Below, piece by piece: positions 1-7,754 of a stretch of 33,017 nt of DNA. The position numbers and the translations under genes were made by a program. The stretch is taken from NCBI GenBank assembly GCA_036443405.1, contig JAZFYD010000223.1:1-33017 (forward strand), read 5' to 3'. How positions within the stretch are numbered: position 1 is the first letter of the stretch; each line of letters begins with the position of its first letter. Below the pieces are notes generated by a model. The model was not told the origin of the DNA. It did not search any database and saw only the letters and a list, made by a program, of their open reading frames with translations. Source of the DNA: JAZFYD01 sp036443405. Lineage in GTDB: Bacteria; Planctomycetota; PLA2.

Positions 1-627
1 TGGTGCGTCCTTCACCGAGTACGAACTCTTGCCGCTGTCCATGAGGCGCGCGATGTAGACCGTTTCATGCCCGCCCATGTCGTATGCCCTGGCCTTCCCG
101 CGGGGCTTCCCCTGAATGAGATGCCGCTTGTCGTCCACCCATCCGACCGGGTTGCCGCGGCCGGCCTTCCAATGCCAGACATCCGCCGTGAACTCACTCT
201 CGGTGGTCATCATGTTGATCCGGAAGTCCCCTGTGAGCGGGAACTCCAGCGCGAACTGGTCGTCGGGTTTCGAGGGGCGCGCGTACACATTCTTCACCGG
301 ATCCCACACGTACGGGTCCCGCATGTCGCTGCGGGTCGCGTCCGGCCACTGCGCAAGGACGTAGACCGAGTCGCCGTCATGAAGTGCGCGCAGTACGACC
401 GTTCGGGGCGCGCCGCCGCCCAACGCCTCACGAATCACGACGGTGAGCGGCTCAGCGCTCTGCCACACCGAATCGACCTGTCCATCGATCGTGGGCGCCG
501 TCGCCGTGTGCGCGGCCAACCAGACGAGCGGTTCGTCGGAAGCCTCCCTCGCGTCACGGCCTTTTGCATCGGGTGCAGCGGCGCAGCCGAGCCATGCGAA
601 GCATGCCAACCAAAGCGTTCGTTTCAT
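1..627 (-). CDS. Lipoprotein with ethylbenzene-dehydrogenase-type haem-binding domain (partial, C-terminus off window)
   Basis: The first 209 residues are visible; the rest lies beyond the left edge. The N-terminus is a short lipoprotein signal ending in WLGC with the lipid-carrying Cys at about 15, so the mature protein is probably membrane-anchored and periplasmic. After a linker, residues 40-209 resemble the EB_dh family (ethylbenzene dehydrogenase gamma subunit and cytochrome c-552/DMSO-reductase-like haem-binding domains). The diagnostic stretch is TADVWHWKAGRGNPVGWVDD at 147-166, preceded by an APTIDGQVDSVW start to the beta-sandwich. Such domains usually bind one haem b and carry electrons to or from a partner oxidoreductase. 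No partner is visible here. The ATG at 627 is supported by a TAGGAGAG Shine-Dalgarno sequence just upstream. The family is fairly sure; the function is inferred. Confidence 0.8.
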   Translation of the reverse strand, partial: MKRTLWLACFAWLGCAAAPDAKGRDAREASDEPLVWLAAHTATAPTIDGQVDSVWQSAEPLTVVIREALGGGAPRTVVLRALHDGDSVYVLAQWPDATRSDMRDPYVWDPVKNVYARPSKPDDQFALEFPLTGDFRINMMTTESEFTADVWHWKAGRGNPVGWVDDKRHLIQGKPRGKARAYDMGGHETVYIARLMDSGKSSYSVKDAP

Positions 628-762
628 GTCACTCTCCTACCGGGAATTTTAGATCCCGAACGCTGCGACCGGTCTTCGTTCTCGATGCGAGTGCCAGATT
701 CGACCTGCCGTTGACACAAGCCGCCGAGGTAGGCCGGCCAAGAGAGTCGCGGGGACAGGCCG

Positions 763-1116
763 CTAGTTCTCCACCTCCTCGCGGTCGTACTGCTCCTTCG
801 TGATGCGCACTACCCGGCCGTCGCGGCGGGTTACGAAGTCGTGGAGTTTCTGCGCGCCGAGGTAGTTGGTGCCGAAGACGTGTTCAGTGAAGTCGGCGGC
901 GCTGATCAGGCCGGTGTCGATCTCGGCCGTGATCGTGCCCTGAAAACACGACGGGCCAACCATCTTGATCGTCACGCCGGTAAGTGGCGCCAGCAGCAGG
1001 GACACGGTGCTCTCGAGGCTGTACCGATACACCATGCACGTTTGCCCGTGATGCAAGCGCAAACCGATCGTGTCGACCGGCGACTCCCCCATCGTCTGGA
1101 TCGGACCTTTCAGCAT
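763..1116 (-). CDS. Hypothetical protein, possibly 5'-truncated
   Basis: This is an ORF of 117 residues counted from the ATG at 1116. I do not recognise the family. The C-terminal two thirds alternate hydrophobic and polar residues like a beta-rich fold (YRYSLESTVSLLL, GVTIKMVG) and end in a charged tail. Base composition supports coding: third positions in this frame are about 86 percent GC and first positions about 59 percent over 763-1110, by hand count. No Shine-Dalgarno sequence or TANNNT box precedes 1116, and the reading frame continues upstream through plausible sequence (RVFEFRGDV), so the true N-terminus may have been lost. Upstream of about 1111 the base pattern switches to favour the opposite strand. 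It overlaps a divergent ORF by 66 bp, so at least one of the two start assignments is wrong. Confidence 0.5.
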   Translation of the reverse strand: MLKGPIQTMGESPVDTIGLRLHHGQTCMVYRYSLESTVSLLLAPLTGVTIKMVGPSCFQGTITAEIDTGLISAADFTEHVFGTNYLGAQKLHDFVTRRDGRVVRITKEQYDREEVEN

Positions 1117-1404
1117 CACGTCGCCACGGAACTCGAAGACGCGCTTGGCCTCGAGCCGGCACTCATCGAAAGGCTCTGCCGGTCGCGGCTGCTCGGGGAA
1201 GTCCACCTCGCCCAGCGCCCGCCCGCGGAGCTCGAGAACGACAACGAGTTCAGGACCGCGGTCGAACGGCAGTGCATCCGAGACTGGTTCGCGCGGCCGC
1301 ACGTCCGCGTTCGCCCCGACTTCGTCCGCCTGACCGAAGACGAGCTGATGAGGCGAAGCCCTCGGCGCACGATCGCCACGAGCAAGAAGAAGAAACGCAA
1401 GTAG
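1051..1404 (+). pseudogene. Remnant or small ORF with ERQCIRDWF motif and Lys-rich tail
   Basis: This forward frame has a coding-like composition only from about 1111 to the TAG at 1404, with about 71 percent GC at first and 86 percent at third positions (hand count). The upstream part including the ATG at 1051 lacks that pattern, so a proper start seems to be missing. The C-terminal part reads AVERQCIRDWFARPHVRVRP, followed by TEDELMRR and a SKKKKRK tail. The ERQCIRDWFA segment recurs at 7622-7695 in another broken ORF. I do not recognise the family. It may be an N-terminally truncated gene beside a rearrangement junction, or a short real gene with a different start. Confidence 0.35.
1257..1330 (+). 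repeat. Dispersed 74-bp repeat, copy 1
   Basis: Aligned by eye with 7622-7695, 69 of 74 positions match, and the first 38 are identical. Both copies lie in the same reading frame, encoding AVERQCIRDWFA followed by PHVR and RPD, inside short ORFs that look incomplete. The sequences on either side do not match. Confidence 0.75.
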
Positions 1405-1442
1405 GCACCGCGTCGTCGCGCGCTCGCGCAGCGCGTGTCGTC

Positions 1443-2918
1443 CTACTTCTTCGCCGCAGGCGCAGCCACCAGGCCGCTGGCTCCTACCTGCTCGCCCGTC
1501 GCAGCCTCTTCTTCGGCGCCCTGCCAACCTCCACCAAGGGCGCGATAGAGCAATACGACCGAGAGCAACTCATTCCGGAGGGACTGCGCCAGGCGCAACT
1601 CCGCGTCGAGGTGGTCGCGCTTGCTGTCCAGCACTTCCAAGTACCCGGTCACACCACCGCGGTAGCGCAACTCCGACAGACGCACCTGATCTTTCAGCGT
1701 GGTCTCGGCCTTCTCGCGGAACCCCCGCACCTCGCGCGTCTTCTCATACACGATCAGACCATCGGAAACTTCGCGGAACGCCTGCTGGATTGTCTGCAGG
1801 TAATCCATCGCAGCCTGGCGCTGTTGCGACTCCGTCACCTCGACGTTGGCGCGCAACCTACCGGCGTTGAAGATCGGTACCGTGACGAAGGGTTTGATGG
1901 CGTAGAACCCCGTATCGGTGCTGAAGAGGTCCTTCAGGTCCCGGCTCGCCACGCCGCCGGAGGCGGTCAGGCCGATCGACGGATAGAGCAGCGCCTTCGC
2001 CTCGCCGATGCGGGCGTTCGCGGCAACCAGATTCTCCTCGGCGATGCGGATGTCCGGCCGACGCTCCAGAATCGCAGAGGGCAGCCCCGCAGGTACCAAG
2101 ATCTCCCGGTTCTGCTCCAACAGCGGGCGGCCGCGATTCACGTCGCCGGGGTTGTCGCCGATGAGCAGCTGGATCAGATTCTCCTGCTGTTCGATGCGTT
2201 GTTCGAGGTCAGGAACCAGGCCCGCCGCATCCCAGACGAGACCTTCGGCCTGGCGTTGTTCCAACTTGGTGGACACGCCTTGCTCGAGACGCAGCGTGAC
2301 GAGTCTCAGGGATGCCTCGCGGGATTCCAACTCGCGCTTTGTGATCTCCAGTTCCGCATCGAGTTCGATGAGTTCGAAGTACGCCACCGCGAGATCCGCG
2401 ACCAGGGACTGGATCACCGCGCGACGAGATAACTCGCTCGCCAGCAACTCGGCCAATCCGGCTTCACTCGCTCGCCGGACCTTGCCCCAGAAGTCGACCT
2501 CCCAGGTAAGACCGATGCCCAGACTCCACTGTTCGTTGTCGAGGTCGATGCCAGCGGGCAGATTCGCGCCTGGACCACCGGAGCGGGAAAGCCGGTTCCA
2601 CTCCTTCGCCAAGCTGGCATCCACCGTCGGGTAGGCATCCGACTTGATGATCGTCAAGCGCGCACGCACCTCCAGGATGCGCTCGGCGGCGATGCGGACG
2701 TCGTAGTTGTTCTTCAGCGCCGCGCGGATGAGCTCCTGAAGCGCCGGGTCCTGGAACAGCTCAAACCAGGCCACGTCGCCGAACGACGCCGCGTCTTCCG
2801 GGCTCGTTTCTTCCGCGCCGCGGAACGACCCCGGAACCGCGTAGTTCGGCCGCTTGTAGTCGGGTCCTACGGTCGTACACGCGGAAACGAGACCGAGGAT
2901 CAACAGGAGTTTCTTCAT
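1443..2918 (-). CDS. RND efflux outer-membrane factor, NodT/OprM family lipoprotein
   Basis: This 491-residue protein is the outer-membrane channel of the tripartite pump encoded directly upstream. The N-terminus is a lipoprotein signal (LLLILGLVSAC) followed by the family hallmark TTVGPDYKRP. The rest consists of two homologous halves of long helices with heptad-like leucine and glutamate patterns (for example around 170-270 and 380-470), as expected for an OprM/TolC alpha-barrel trimer. Its length fits the family, usually 460-500. The start codon overlaps the pump stop by 4 bp (2915-2918), and AAGGAG lies at good spacing upstream, inside the pump gene. The C-terminal tail is Ala/Glu-rich. 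Family assignment is secure; the transported compounds cannot be read from the sequence. Confidence 0.93.
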   Translation of the reverse strand: MKKLLLILGLVSACTTVGPDYKRPNYAVPGSFRGAEETSPEDAASFGDVAWFELFQDPALQELIRAALKNNYDVRIAAERILEVRARLTIIKSDAYPTVDASLAKEWNRLSRSGGPGANLPAGIDLDNEQWSLGIGLTWEVDFWGKVRRASEAGLAELLASELSRRAVIQSLVADLAVAYFELIELDAELEITKRELESREASLRLVTLRLEQGVSTKLEQRQAEGLVWDAAGLVPDLEQRIEQQENLIQLLIGDNPGDVNRGRPLLEQNREILVPAGLPSAILERRPDIRIAEENLVAANARIGEAKALLYPSIGLTASGGVASRDLKDLFSTDTGFYAIKPFVTVPIFNAGRLRANVEVTESQQRQAAMDYLQTIQQAFREVSDGLIVYEKTREVRGFREKAETTLKDQVRLSELRYRGGVTGYLEVLDSKRDHLDAELRLAQSLRNELLSVVLLYRALGGGWQGAEEEAATGEQVGASGLVAAPAAKK

Positions 2919-5900
2919 GCCTGCTCCTTCTTCGCCTCATTGTTCGGTTCCTTACTGAGGAATTTCGAAACGAAGCTCTGGAAGATGAGATAGAGCACCG
3001 GCGTAATCAAGAGCGTCATGACCGTGGCCGCGATCATCCCGCCGAACACCGCGGTGCCCAGGGATCGGCGCGAGCCGGCGGCGGCGCCGGTCGCGATCAC
3101 GAGCGGGATCACGCCGAGGATGAACGAGAACGCGGTCATCAAGATGGGACGGAAGCGCAGCGTCGCCGCCCCCATCACGGCATCGAAGACGCTGTGTCCC
3201 TCTTCGTGTCGCTGCTTGGCGAACTCGACGACCAGGATGGCCGTCTTCGCCCCGAGACCGATCAGCAGAACCAATCCGATCTGGACGTAGACGTCGTTGA
3301 CGTAGTCCCGCATCCACGCGGCGAAGAACGCACCGAAAATGGCCACGGGCAAACCGACCAAAACCGCGAGCGGGATCACCCAACTCTCGTAGTTCGCGGC
3401 CAGGAACAAGAACACGAGCAAGAACCCGAGGACAAAAACCATGGCCTGTTGTCCGCCCGCCTGCTTTTCCTGGAATGCGGTGCCGGTCCACTCAAACCCG
3501 TAGCCCGTACCCAGCTGCTCTTTCGCCACCTCTTCCATGGCGATCAGCGCCTGCCCCGAGCTGTAGCCCGCAGCGTTCGCGCCGGTGATTTCGGCCACTC
3601 GGAACATGTTGTAGCGCTGGATGAGATCCGGTCCCGTCGTGGGCTGGATCATCGACATCGTCCGCAGCGGAACCATGGTCCCCTTCGACGACCGCACCCA
3701 GATCTGATCGAGGTTTCCGGGATCGACGCGGAACTCCGGCTCCGCCTGAATCACAACTTTGAACGGCCGACCGAATAGCGTCAGGTCGTTCACCTGCAAG
3801 CCGCCGAGATAGATCTGGAGGCTCTGATAGACATCATTGATCGGTACGCCGAGCGTCTTCGCTTTCTCGCGATCGAGATCGAACTGGATCTGCGGGACGT
3901 TGGCGCGGAACTGGCTATAGAGGCCGATGAGCTCGGGGCGCTGTCTGGCCGCCGCGACAAAGGCCTGCCCCGTACTGGCAAGCTCCCGCGCCGTTTTCGT
4001 GCCGGTTCGGTCCTGCAGTTCGAACTGGAAACCACCCGCCGTCCCAAGGCCGGGAATCGGCGGCGGCGCGAACGCGAGGCCGAATGCTTCGGGATACCCC
4101 GCCATGGTCGCCCGCGCCTTGGCGATGATCGACGTGTCCCTGAGATCGTCGGTTGGACGCTCGTCCCAAGTGTCTAAGAGCACGATGAACGAGGCCACGT
4201 TGGACGTGAACGCCCCGGTGATCATGTTCAAGCCGCCCAGTGTGATGACCTTGCGCACGCCGGCCATCTTCAACATGTCCTGCTCGGCCCGGGTCGAGAT
4301 GATCTCGGTCCGCTCCATGGAAGCGCCGTCCGGCAGCATGAGCGTCGCAATGAAGTACCCCTGGTCTTCGTCGGGAACAAAACCGCCGGGGAGGGAGTCG
4401 AGCAGATACCAGGATCCGTAGGAGAACACGCCCAAAATGACAAGGGGGATGGCGATGGAACGCAGGAGGAGCTTGGTCATCGCGCCATAGGCGACCGTCG
4501 TTTTCTCAAGCCCCTTGTTGAACGCCCGAAGCAACCATCCCAGCGGGCCGCGCATCTGTTTGCGCTCGCGCAGCAACAGGCGGCACAGCGCCGGCGTGAG
4601 CGAAATCGCCACGATCGTGGAGAGGATGATGGACGCGGAGATCGTCAGCGCAAACTGTCGGTAAAGCTGCCCCGTGATGCCGGGCATGAACGCGACCGGA
4701 ACGAACACAGCGCACAGCACGAGCGAGGAGGCGATCAGGACGGACGTCACCTCCTCCATCGTCTTCTCTGTCGCCTCGGTCGGGCTCAGCCCCTTGCTGA
4801 TGTGGAGTTCCACCGACTCCACCACGACGATCGCATCGTCGACGACCGTGCCGATCGCCAGGATGATCCCGAACAGGGTCAGCATGTTGATCGAGAAACC
4901 GAGCGGGATGAAGAATGCGAAGGTCCCGATCAGCGCCACGGGAATAGCCAGCATCGGGATGAGCGTCGTGCGGAAGCTCCCCAGGAAGATGAACACGACG
5001 AGCAGCACCAGAATGAGCGCATCACGGAATGTGGTCACCACCTCTTTGATGGAGGCCGTGATGAACATCGTGTTGTCGTGGGCGATGTCGTACTCGAGGC
5101 CGGGCGGCATCGATTCCTTGAGGTTGGCGAGCAGCGCACGAATCCCGTTCGCAGTCTCCAGCGCGTTTCCGCCAGGGAGTTGATAGACAAGGATGATCTC
5201 GGACGGCTTGCCGTTGTAGCGGCCGAAGGACTTGTAGTCCTTCGCTGCCAGTTCCGTTCGCGCTACGTCGCGGACACGCAGCACGGAACCGTCCGGCAGG
5301 GCTCGCAGGATGATGTTCTCGAATTCCTCGACCGTGTCGAGCCGGCTCTTGGTCTTGAGCGAGTACTGAAACTCCACTCCGGCCTTCGCAGGCGGCTGGC
5401 CGACGCTGCCGACCGGGAGGAGAACGTTCTGCTCCCGGATCGCATTAGCCATGTCGCCCGCGGTCAACCCGAGTTTCTGCAATTTGTCGGGCCGCAGCCA
5501 AAGACGCATGGCGTAGTCGCGCTGGCTGGCAAGCATGGTGCTGCCGACACCCGGCACGCGTGCGATGGGATCGACCAGATTCAACTTGGCGTAGTTGGAG
5601 AGGAAGACATCGTCATAGGCACCGTCCGGCGAGTGGATCGCAATCGCCATGAGCATGTCCGGCGACTTCTTCTTGATCTCAATGCCGGCCGAGATGGCCT
5701 CCGGGGGCAGCTTCGGCTGCGCCTTGTTGACGCGGTTGTTGATATCGACGTTGGCGAGATCGAGGTTCGTACCGACGCTGAAGGTGCACTGGAGTTTGTA
5801 GACGCCATCGCCCGTGCTCTTCGACGAGAAGTAGATCATGTTCTCGGCGCCGTTGACCTCGGTCTCGATCGGCGCGGCAATGGACCTCTCGACCGTTTCC

Positions 5901-6061
5901 GCGTTCGCGCCGGGATAGACCACCGTCACTTCGACCGTCGGTGGCGCGATTGGGGGATAGAGCGTGATCGGCAACGATTGAATCGCAAGCACACCGGCCA
6001 GCACGATCACAATGGAGATGACCATCGCGAAGACCGGTTTGTGGATGAAGAATTTGCCCAC
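2915..6061 (-). CDS. RND multidrug efflux pump, HAE1 (AcrB/MexB-like) family
   Basis: This 1048-residue inner-membrane proton/substrate antiporter has the standard HAE1 length. A first membrane helix lies at about 9-29 with the typical FFIHKPVFAMVISIVIVLAG opening. A large periplasmic porter loop follows, then a helix cluster from about 345, a second periplasmic loop and a final helix cluster. The proton-relay residues of AcrB are conserved: the Asp pair in GTVVDDAIVVVE at about 408-409 and a Lys at about 939 in GLGAKTAILVVEFAK. The motif GSFRTTLIPMLAIPVALIGT matches the family. It is the middle gene of adaptor-pump-channel, 3 bp after the adaptor stop and overlapping the channel start by 4 bp, so translation is probably coupled. 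The HAE1 class points to hydrophobic or amphiphilic drugs rather than metals; substrates are unknown. Confidence 0.96.
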   Translation of the reverse strand: MGKFFIHKPVFAMVISIVIVLAGVLAIQSLPITLYPPIAPPTVEVTVVYPGANAETVERSIAAPIETEVNGAENMIYFSSKSTGDGVYKLQCTFSVGTNLDLANVDINNRVNKAQPKLPPEAISAGIEIKKKSPDMLMAIAIHSPDGAYDDVFLSNYAKLNLVDPIARVPGVGSTMLASQRDYAMRLWLRPDKLQKLGLTAGDMANAIREQNVLLPVGSVGQPPAKAGVEFQYSLKTKSRLDTVEEFENIILRALPDGSVLRVRDVARTELAAKDYKSFGRYNGKPSEIILVYQLPGGNALETANGIRALLANLKESMPPGLEYDIAHDNTMFITASIKEVVTTFRDALILVLLVVFIFLGSFRTTLIPMLAIPVALIGTFAFFIPLGFSINMLTLFGIILAIGTVVDDAIVVVESVELHISKGLSPTEATEKTMEEVTSVLIASSLVLCAVFVPVAFMPGITGQLYRQFALTISASIILSTIVAISLTPALCRLLLRERKQMRGPLGWLLRAFNKGLEKTTVAYGAMTKLLLRSIAIPLVILGVFSYGSWYLLDSLPGGFVPDEDQGYFIATLMLPDGASMERTEIISTRAEQDMLKMAGVRKVITLGGLNMITGAFTSNVASFIVLLDTWDERPTDDLRDTSIIAKARATMAGYPEAFGLAFAPPPIPGLGTAGGFQFELQDRTGTKTARELASTGQAFVAAARQRPELIGLYSQFRANVPQIQFDLDREKAKTLGVPINDVYQSLQIYLGGLQVNDLTLFGRPFKVVIQAEPEFRVDPGNLDQIWVRSSKGTMVPLRTMSMIQPTTGPDLIQRYNMFRVAEITGANAAGYSSGQALIAMEEVAKEQLGTGYGFEWTGTAFQEKQAGGQQAMVFVLGFLLVFLFLAANYESWVIPLAVLVGLPVAIFGAFFAAWMRDYVNDVYVQIGLVLLIGLGAKTAILVVEFAKQRHEEGHSVFDAVMGAATLRFRPILMTAFSFILGVIPLVIATGAAAGSRRSLGTAVFGGMIAATVMTLLITPVLYLIFQSFVSKFLSKEPNNEAKKEQA

Positions 6062-6064
6062 GGC

Positions 6065-7345
6065 TCAGTTCTTCTTCTTGGTGGGCTCGGACGAAACGGG
6101 TTTGTCCGCCGGGTTGACCCTCATGCCGGGCCGCGCCTTCTGCAATCCTTCGACGATCACGCGATCGCCTGCCTCAAGCCCCTTGCGCACGACGTAGTAT
6201 TGCTTGTAGCGGACGCCGAGTTGCACCGTGCGCAGAGCGACGACGTTGTCCTTCCCAACAATCAAAACGGCCTTGGCGCTTTGAATCTCGGTGACGGACC
6301 GCTGCGGGCAGAGCACGGCGCCTTTCAATTTCGCGACGGCCGCACGCACTCGTCCGAACTGACCATCGCGCAACAAGCCGTCGGGATTTGGGAACTCCGC
6401 GACAATCTGAAGCGTGCCTGTCTCCACTGCGACCGCACGCTCCGCGGTGATGAACTTCCCCTTGTGCGGGTGGAGTTCGTCGTTCGCCAGAATGAGCTCG
6501 ATCTCCAGCGAGCTGGGCCCCTTCCTCCGCGTCGCCTGCAGATCCAGGAACTCGGCCTCGCTGATCGCCAACGTCGCGTAGATCGGATCGATTTGTGAAA
6601 CGGTGGCCAACTCCGTCTCGTCGCCGCGGCCGACCAGGTTCCCGACGTGCACTCTCGTCCGGCTGATGAGCCCGTCGATGGGGCAACGAATCGTGCAGTA
6701 CTCCAAATCGAGTTGAGCGAGGGCCACGGAAGCTTCGGCGCTCTTGACCGCCGCCGCAGCTTGCATCTGACCCACTTCCTCGCTGATCTTGGAGTTCTTG
6801 AGCTGCGCCTCCGCCGCATCGACCTGAGCATCGCCCACCTCTTCGGCGGCAAGAGCCGTATCGAGGTCTTGCTTCGGCACGGCATCTTGCTCGGCCAGCG
6901 GCCGCAACCGCGCCACGTCCTGTTGGAACTTCTTGAGCTGTGCCTTCGCCTGCGTCAGCCCCGCCTCGGCAGCCCGAACCGACACTTGCTCTATGGCAAG
7001 CTTCAAGTCGGCCCTCGCCTTCGCCAGATCCGCCTCGGCAGTGGACAGGTTGGCTTCGTAGGTCCGCTTGTCGAGTTCGTAGAGGACCTGGTCCTTCTTG
7101 ACTGGGAAACCCTCCTTGAACAACCGCTTTTGAAGGATTGCTTCGACGCGCGCCTGGATCGCGATGGTCTGCACGGCCTGCGTGCGCGCCACGAACTCGC
7201 GAATGACGGGCACGTCTTCGGCACGTATTTCCGCGACGACAACCGTCGGCACGGCCGCAGCGCCCGCCCCTTTTTTGCCGGCGTCATCGTCCGCCCCGCA
7301 AGCCGCGACAACGAGCGCTGTGAGCGCGATCCAACCCGTTCGCAT
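6065..7345 (-). CDS. RND efflux periplasmic adaptor (membrane fusion protein), lipoprotein
   Basis: This 426-residue protein is the periplasmic adaptor that bridges the RND pump and the outer-membrane channel. The lipoprotein signal MRTGWIALTALVVAAC is followed by a flexible Ala/Gly linker. The first lipoyl half (RVEAILQKRLFKEGFPVKKD) is followed by a long alpha-hairpin of Ala/Lys/Glu heptads (about 85-215), the second lipoyl half, and a beta-barrel region beginning near DGLISRTRVHVGNLVGRGDE. The ATG at 7345 is chosen over an upstream in-frame codon because it creates the signal peptide and has AAGGGTG at proper spacing. This is the first gene of the three-gene efflux operon, with a candidate promoter and palindrome 60-95 bp upstream. 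No adjacent TetR- or MarR-type regulator is present. Confidence 0.94.
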   Translation of the reverse strand: MRTGWIALTALVVAACGADDDAGKKGAGAAAVPTVVVAEIRAEDVPVIREFVARTQAVQTIAIQARVEAILQKRLFKEGFPVKKDQVLYELDKRTYEANLSTAEADLAKARADLKLAIEQVSVRAAEAGLTQAKAQLKKFQQDVARLRPLAEQDAVPKQDLDTALAAEEVGDAQVDAAEAQLKNSKISEEVGQMQAAAAVKSAEASVALAQLDLEYCTIRCPIDGLISRTRVHVGNLVGRGDETELATVSQIDPIYATLAISEAEFLDLQATRRKGPSSLEIELILANDELHPHKGKFITAERAVAVETGTLQIVAEFPNPDGLLRDGQFGRVRAAVAKLKGAVLCPQRSVTEIQSAKAVLIVGKDNVVALRTVQLGVRYKQYYVVRKGLEAGDRVIVEGLQKARPGMRVNPADKPVSSEPTKKKN

Positions 7346-7406
7346 CGTTACACCCTTCTGGACGCGAACAGGCCCCCCCGCCTCTGCCACGCACCTAAGC
7401 GCGGAT

Positions 7407-7436
7407 ATTTCACCACTTTGCGGACCTTGAGTCCAA
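7407..7436 (-). promoter_or_regulatory. Candidate promoter of the efflux operon with overlapping palindrome
   Basis: Read on the minus strand, TTGGAC (7431-7436) and TGAAAT (7407-7412) are separated by 18 bp, a plausible -35/-10 pair giving a leader of about 55 nt before the ATG at 7345. The perfect inverted repeat ACCTTG-AGTC-CAAGGT at 7424-7439 covers the -35 box and is a candidate operator. The -10 match is weak, so this is a suggestion from spacing and symmetry only. Confidence 0.35.
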
Positions 7437-7754
7437 GGTGATGGCGCCAGCAACCTGCGAATCCAACGAGCGGTGTTCTCGGCGCTGGCCCAACAACGGA
7501 ACGCGATCCGGGAATTCGAACGTGCGTATGGCTACGACGCCGGCTATCTCGTGGGAGTCATCGGCGCGGCACCGGGCGCGTTCGACGCTTTGGAACCGTT
7601 GCAACTCCGCTTGATCAGGATCGCGGTCGAACGGCAGTGCATCCGAGACTGGTTCGCGCAGCCGCACGTCCGCATCCGCCCCGACTGCGTTCGCCCTGCA
7701 AAAGGTCAGCGGCCTCATGCTCGATCGAACATGCTTGTGAATAATCCGGGCTAG
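7431..7754 (+). pseudogene. Chimeric remnant: CMD-like N-terminal segment joined to the dispersed repeat
   Basis: The open frame runs from after a stop at 7428 to the TAG at 7754, with a possible GTG start at 7473. Its first part (AIREFERAYGYDAGYL, then GAFDALEPL) looks to me like the N-terminal helices of carboxymuconolactone-decarboxylase/AhpD-like proteins, but the catalytic Cys region that should follow is absent. Instead the frame runs into the ERQCIRDWFA repeat and a short unrelated tail. It has no Shine-Dalgarno sequence or TANNNT box. Its 3' end shares CTAG with the stop of the convergent GIDE-LemA gene. It is most likely a decayed, recombined gene; a real short protein cannot be excluded. 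The family impression is from memory and untested. Confidence 0.4.
7622..7695 (+). repeat. Dispersed 74-bp repeat, copy 2
   Basis: This is the partner of 1257-1330 in direct orientation, 6.4 kb away on the other side of the efflux operon. Five mismatches were counted in 74 bp. Three amino-acid positions differ (R/Q, V/I, F/C) and one difference is silent. Confidence 0.75.

Noticed and set aside
712..717. TTGACA on the plus strand as a promoter -35 box
   Set aside because: No fitting -10 box or credible forward gene follows within range.
1419..1435. Hairpin CGCGCT-CGCGC-AGCGCG between the efflux operon and the remnant ORF as a terminator
   Set aside because: Only a 6-bp stem in a CG-repetitive stretch with no T-run; such stems are frequent in GC-rich DNA.
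984..2432. Long forward open frame across the outer-membrane efflux gene
   Set aside because: Arg/Leu/Gln-rich low-quality translation mirroring the clear OprM-family gene on the minus strand; no start signal.
4802..6598. 598-residue forward open frame across the RND pump and adaptor genes
   Set aside because: Antisense shadow; composition is His/Asp/Arg-rich without domains, and the minus strand has a perfect AcrB-like protein.
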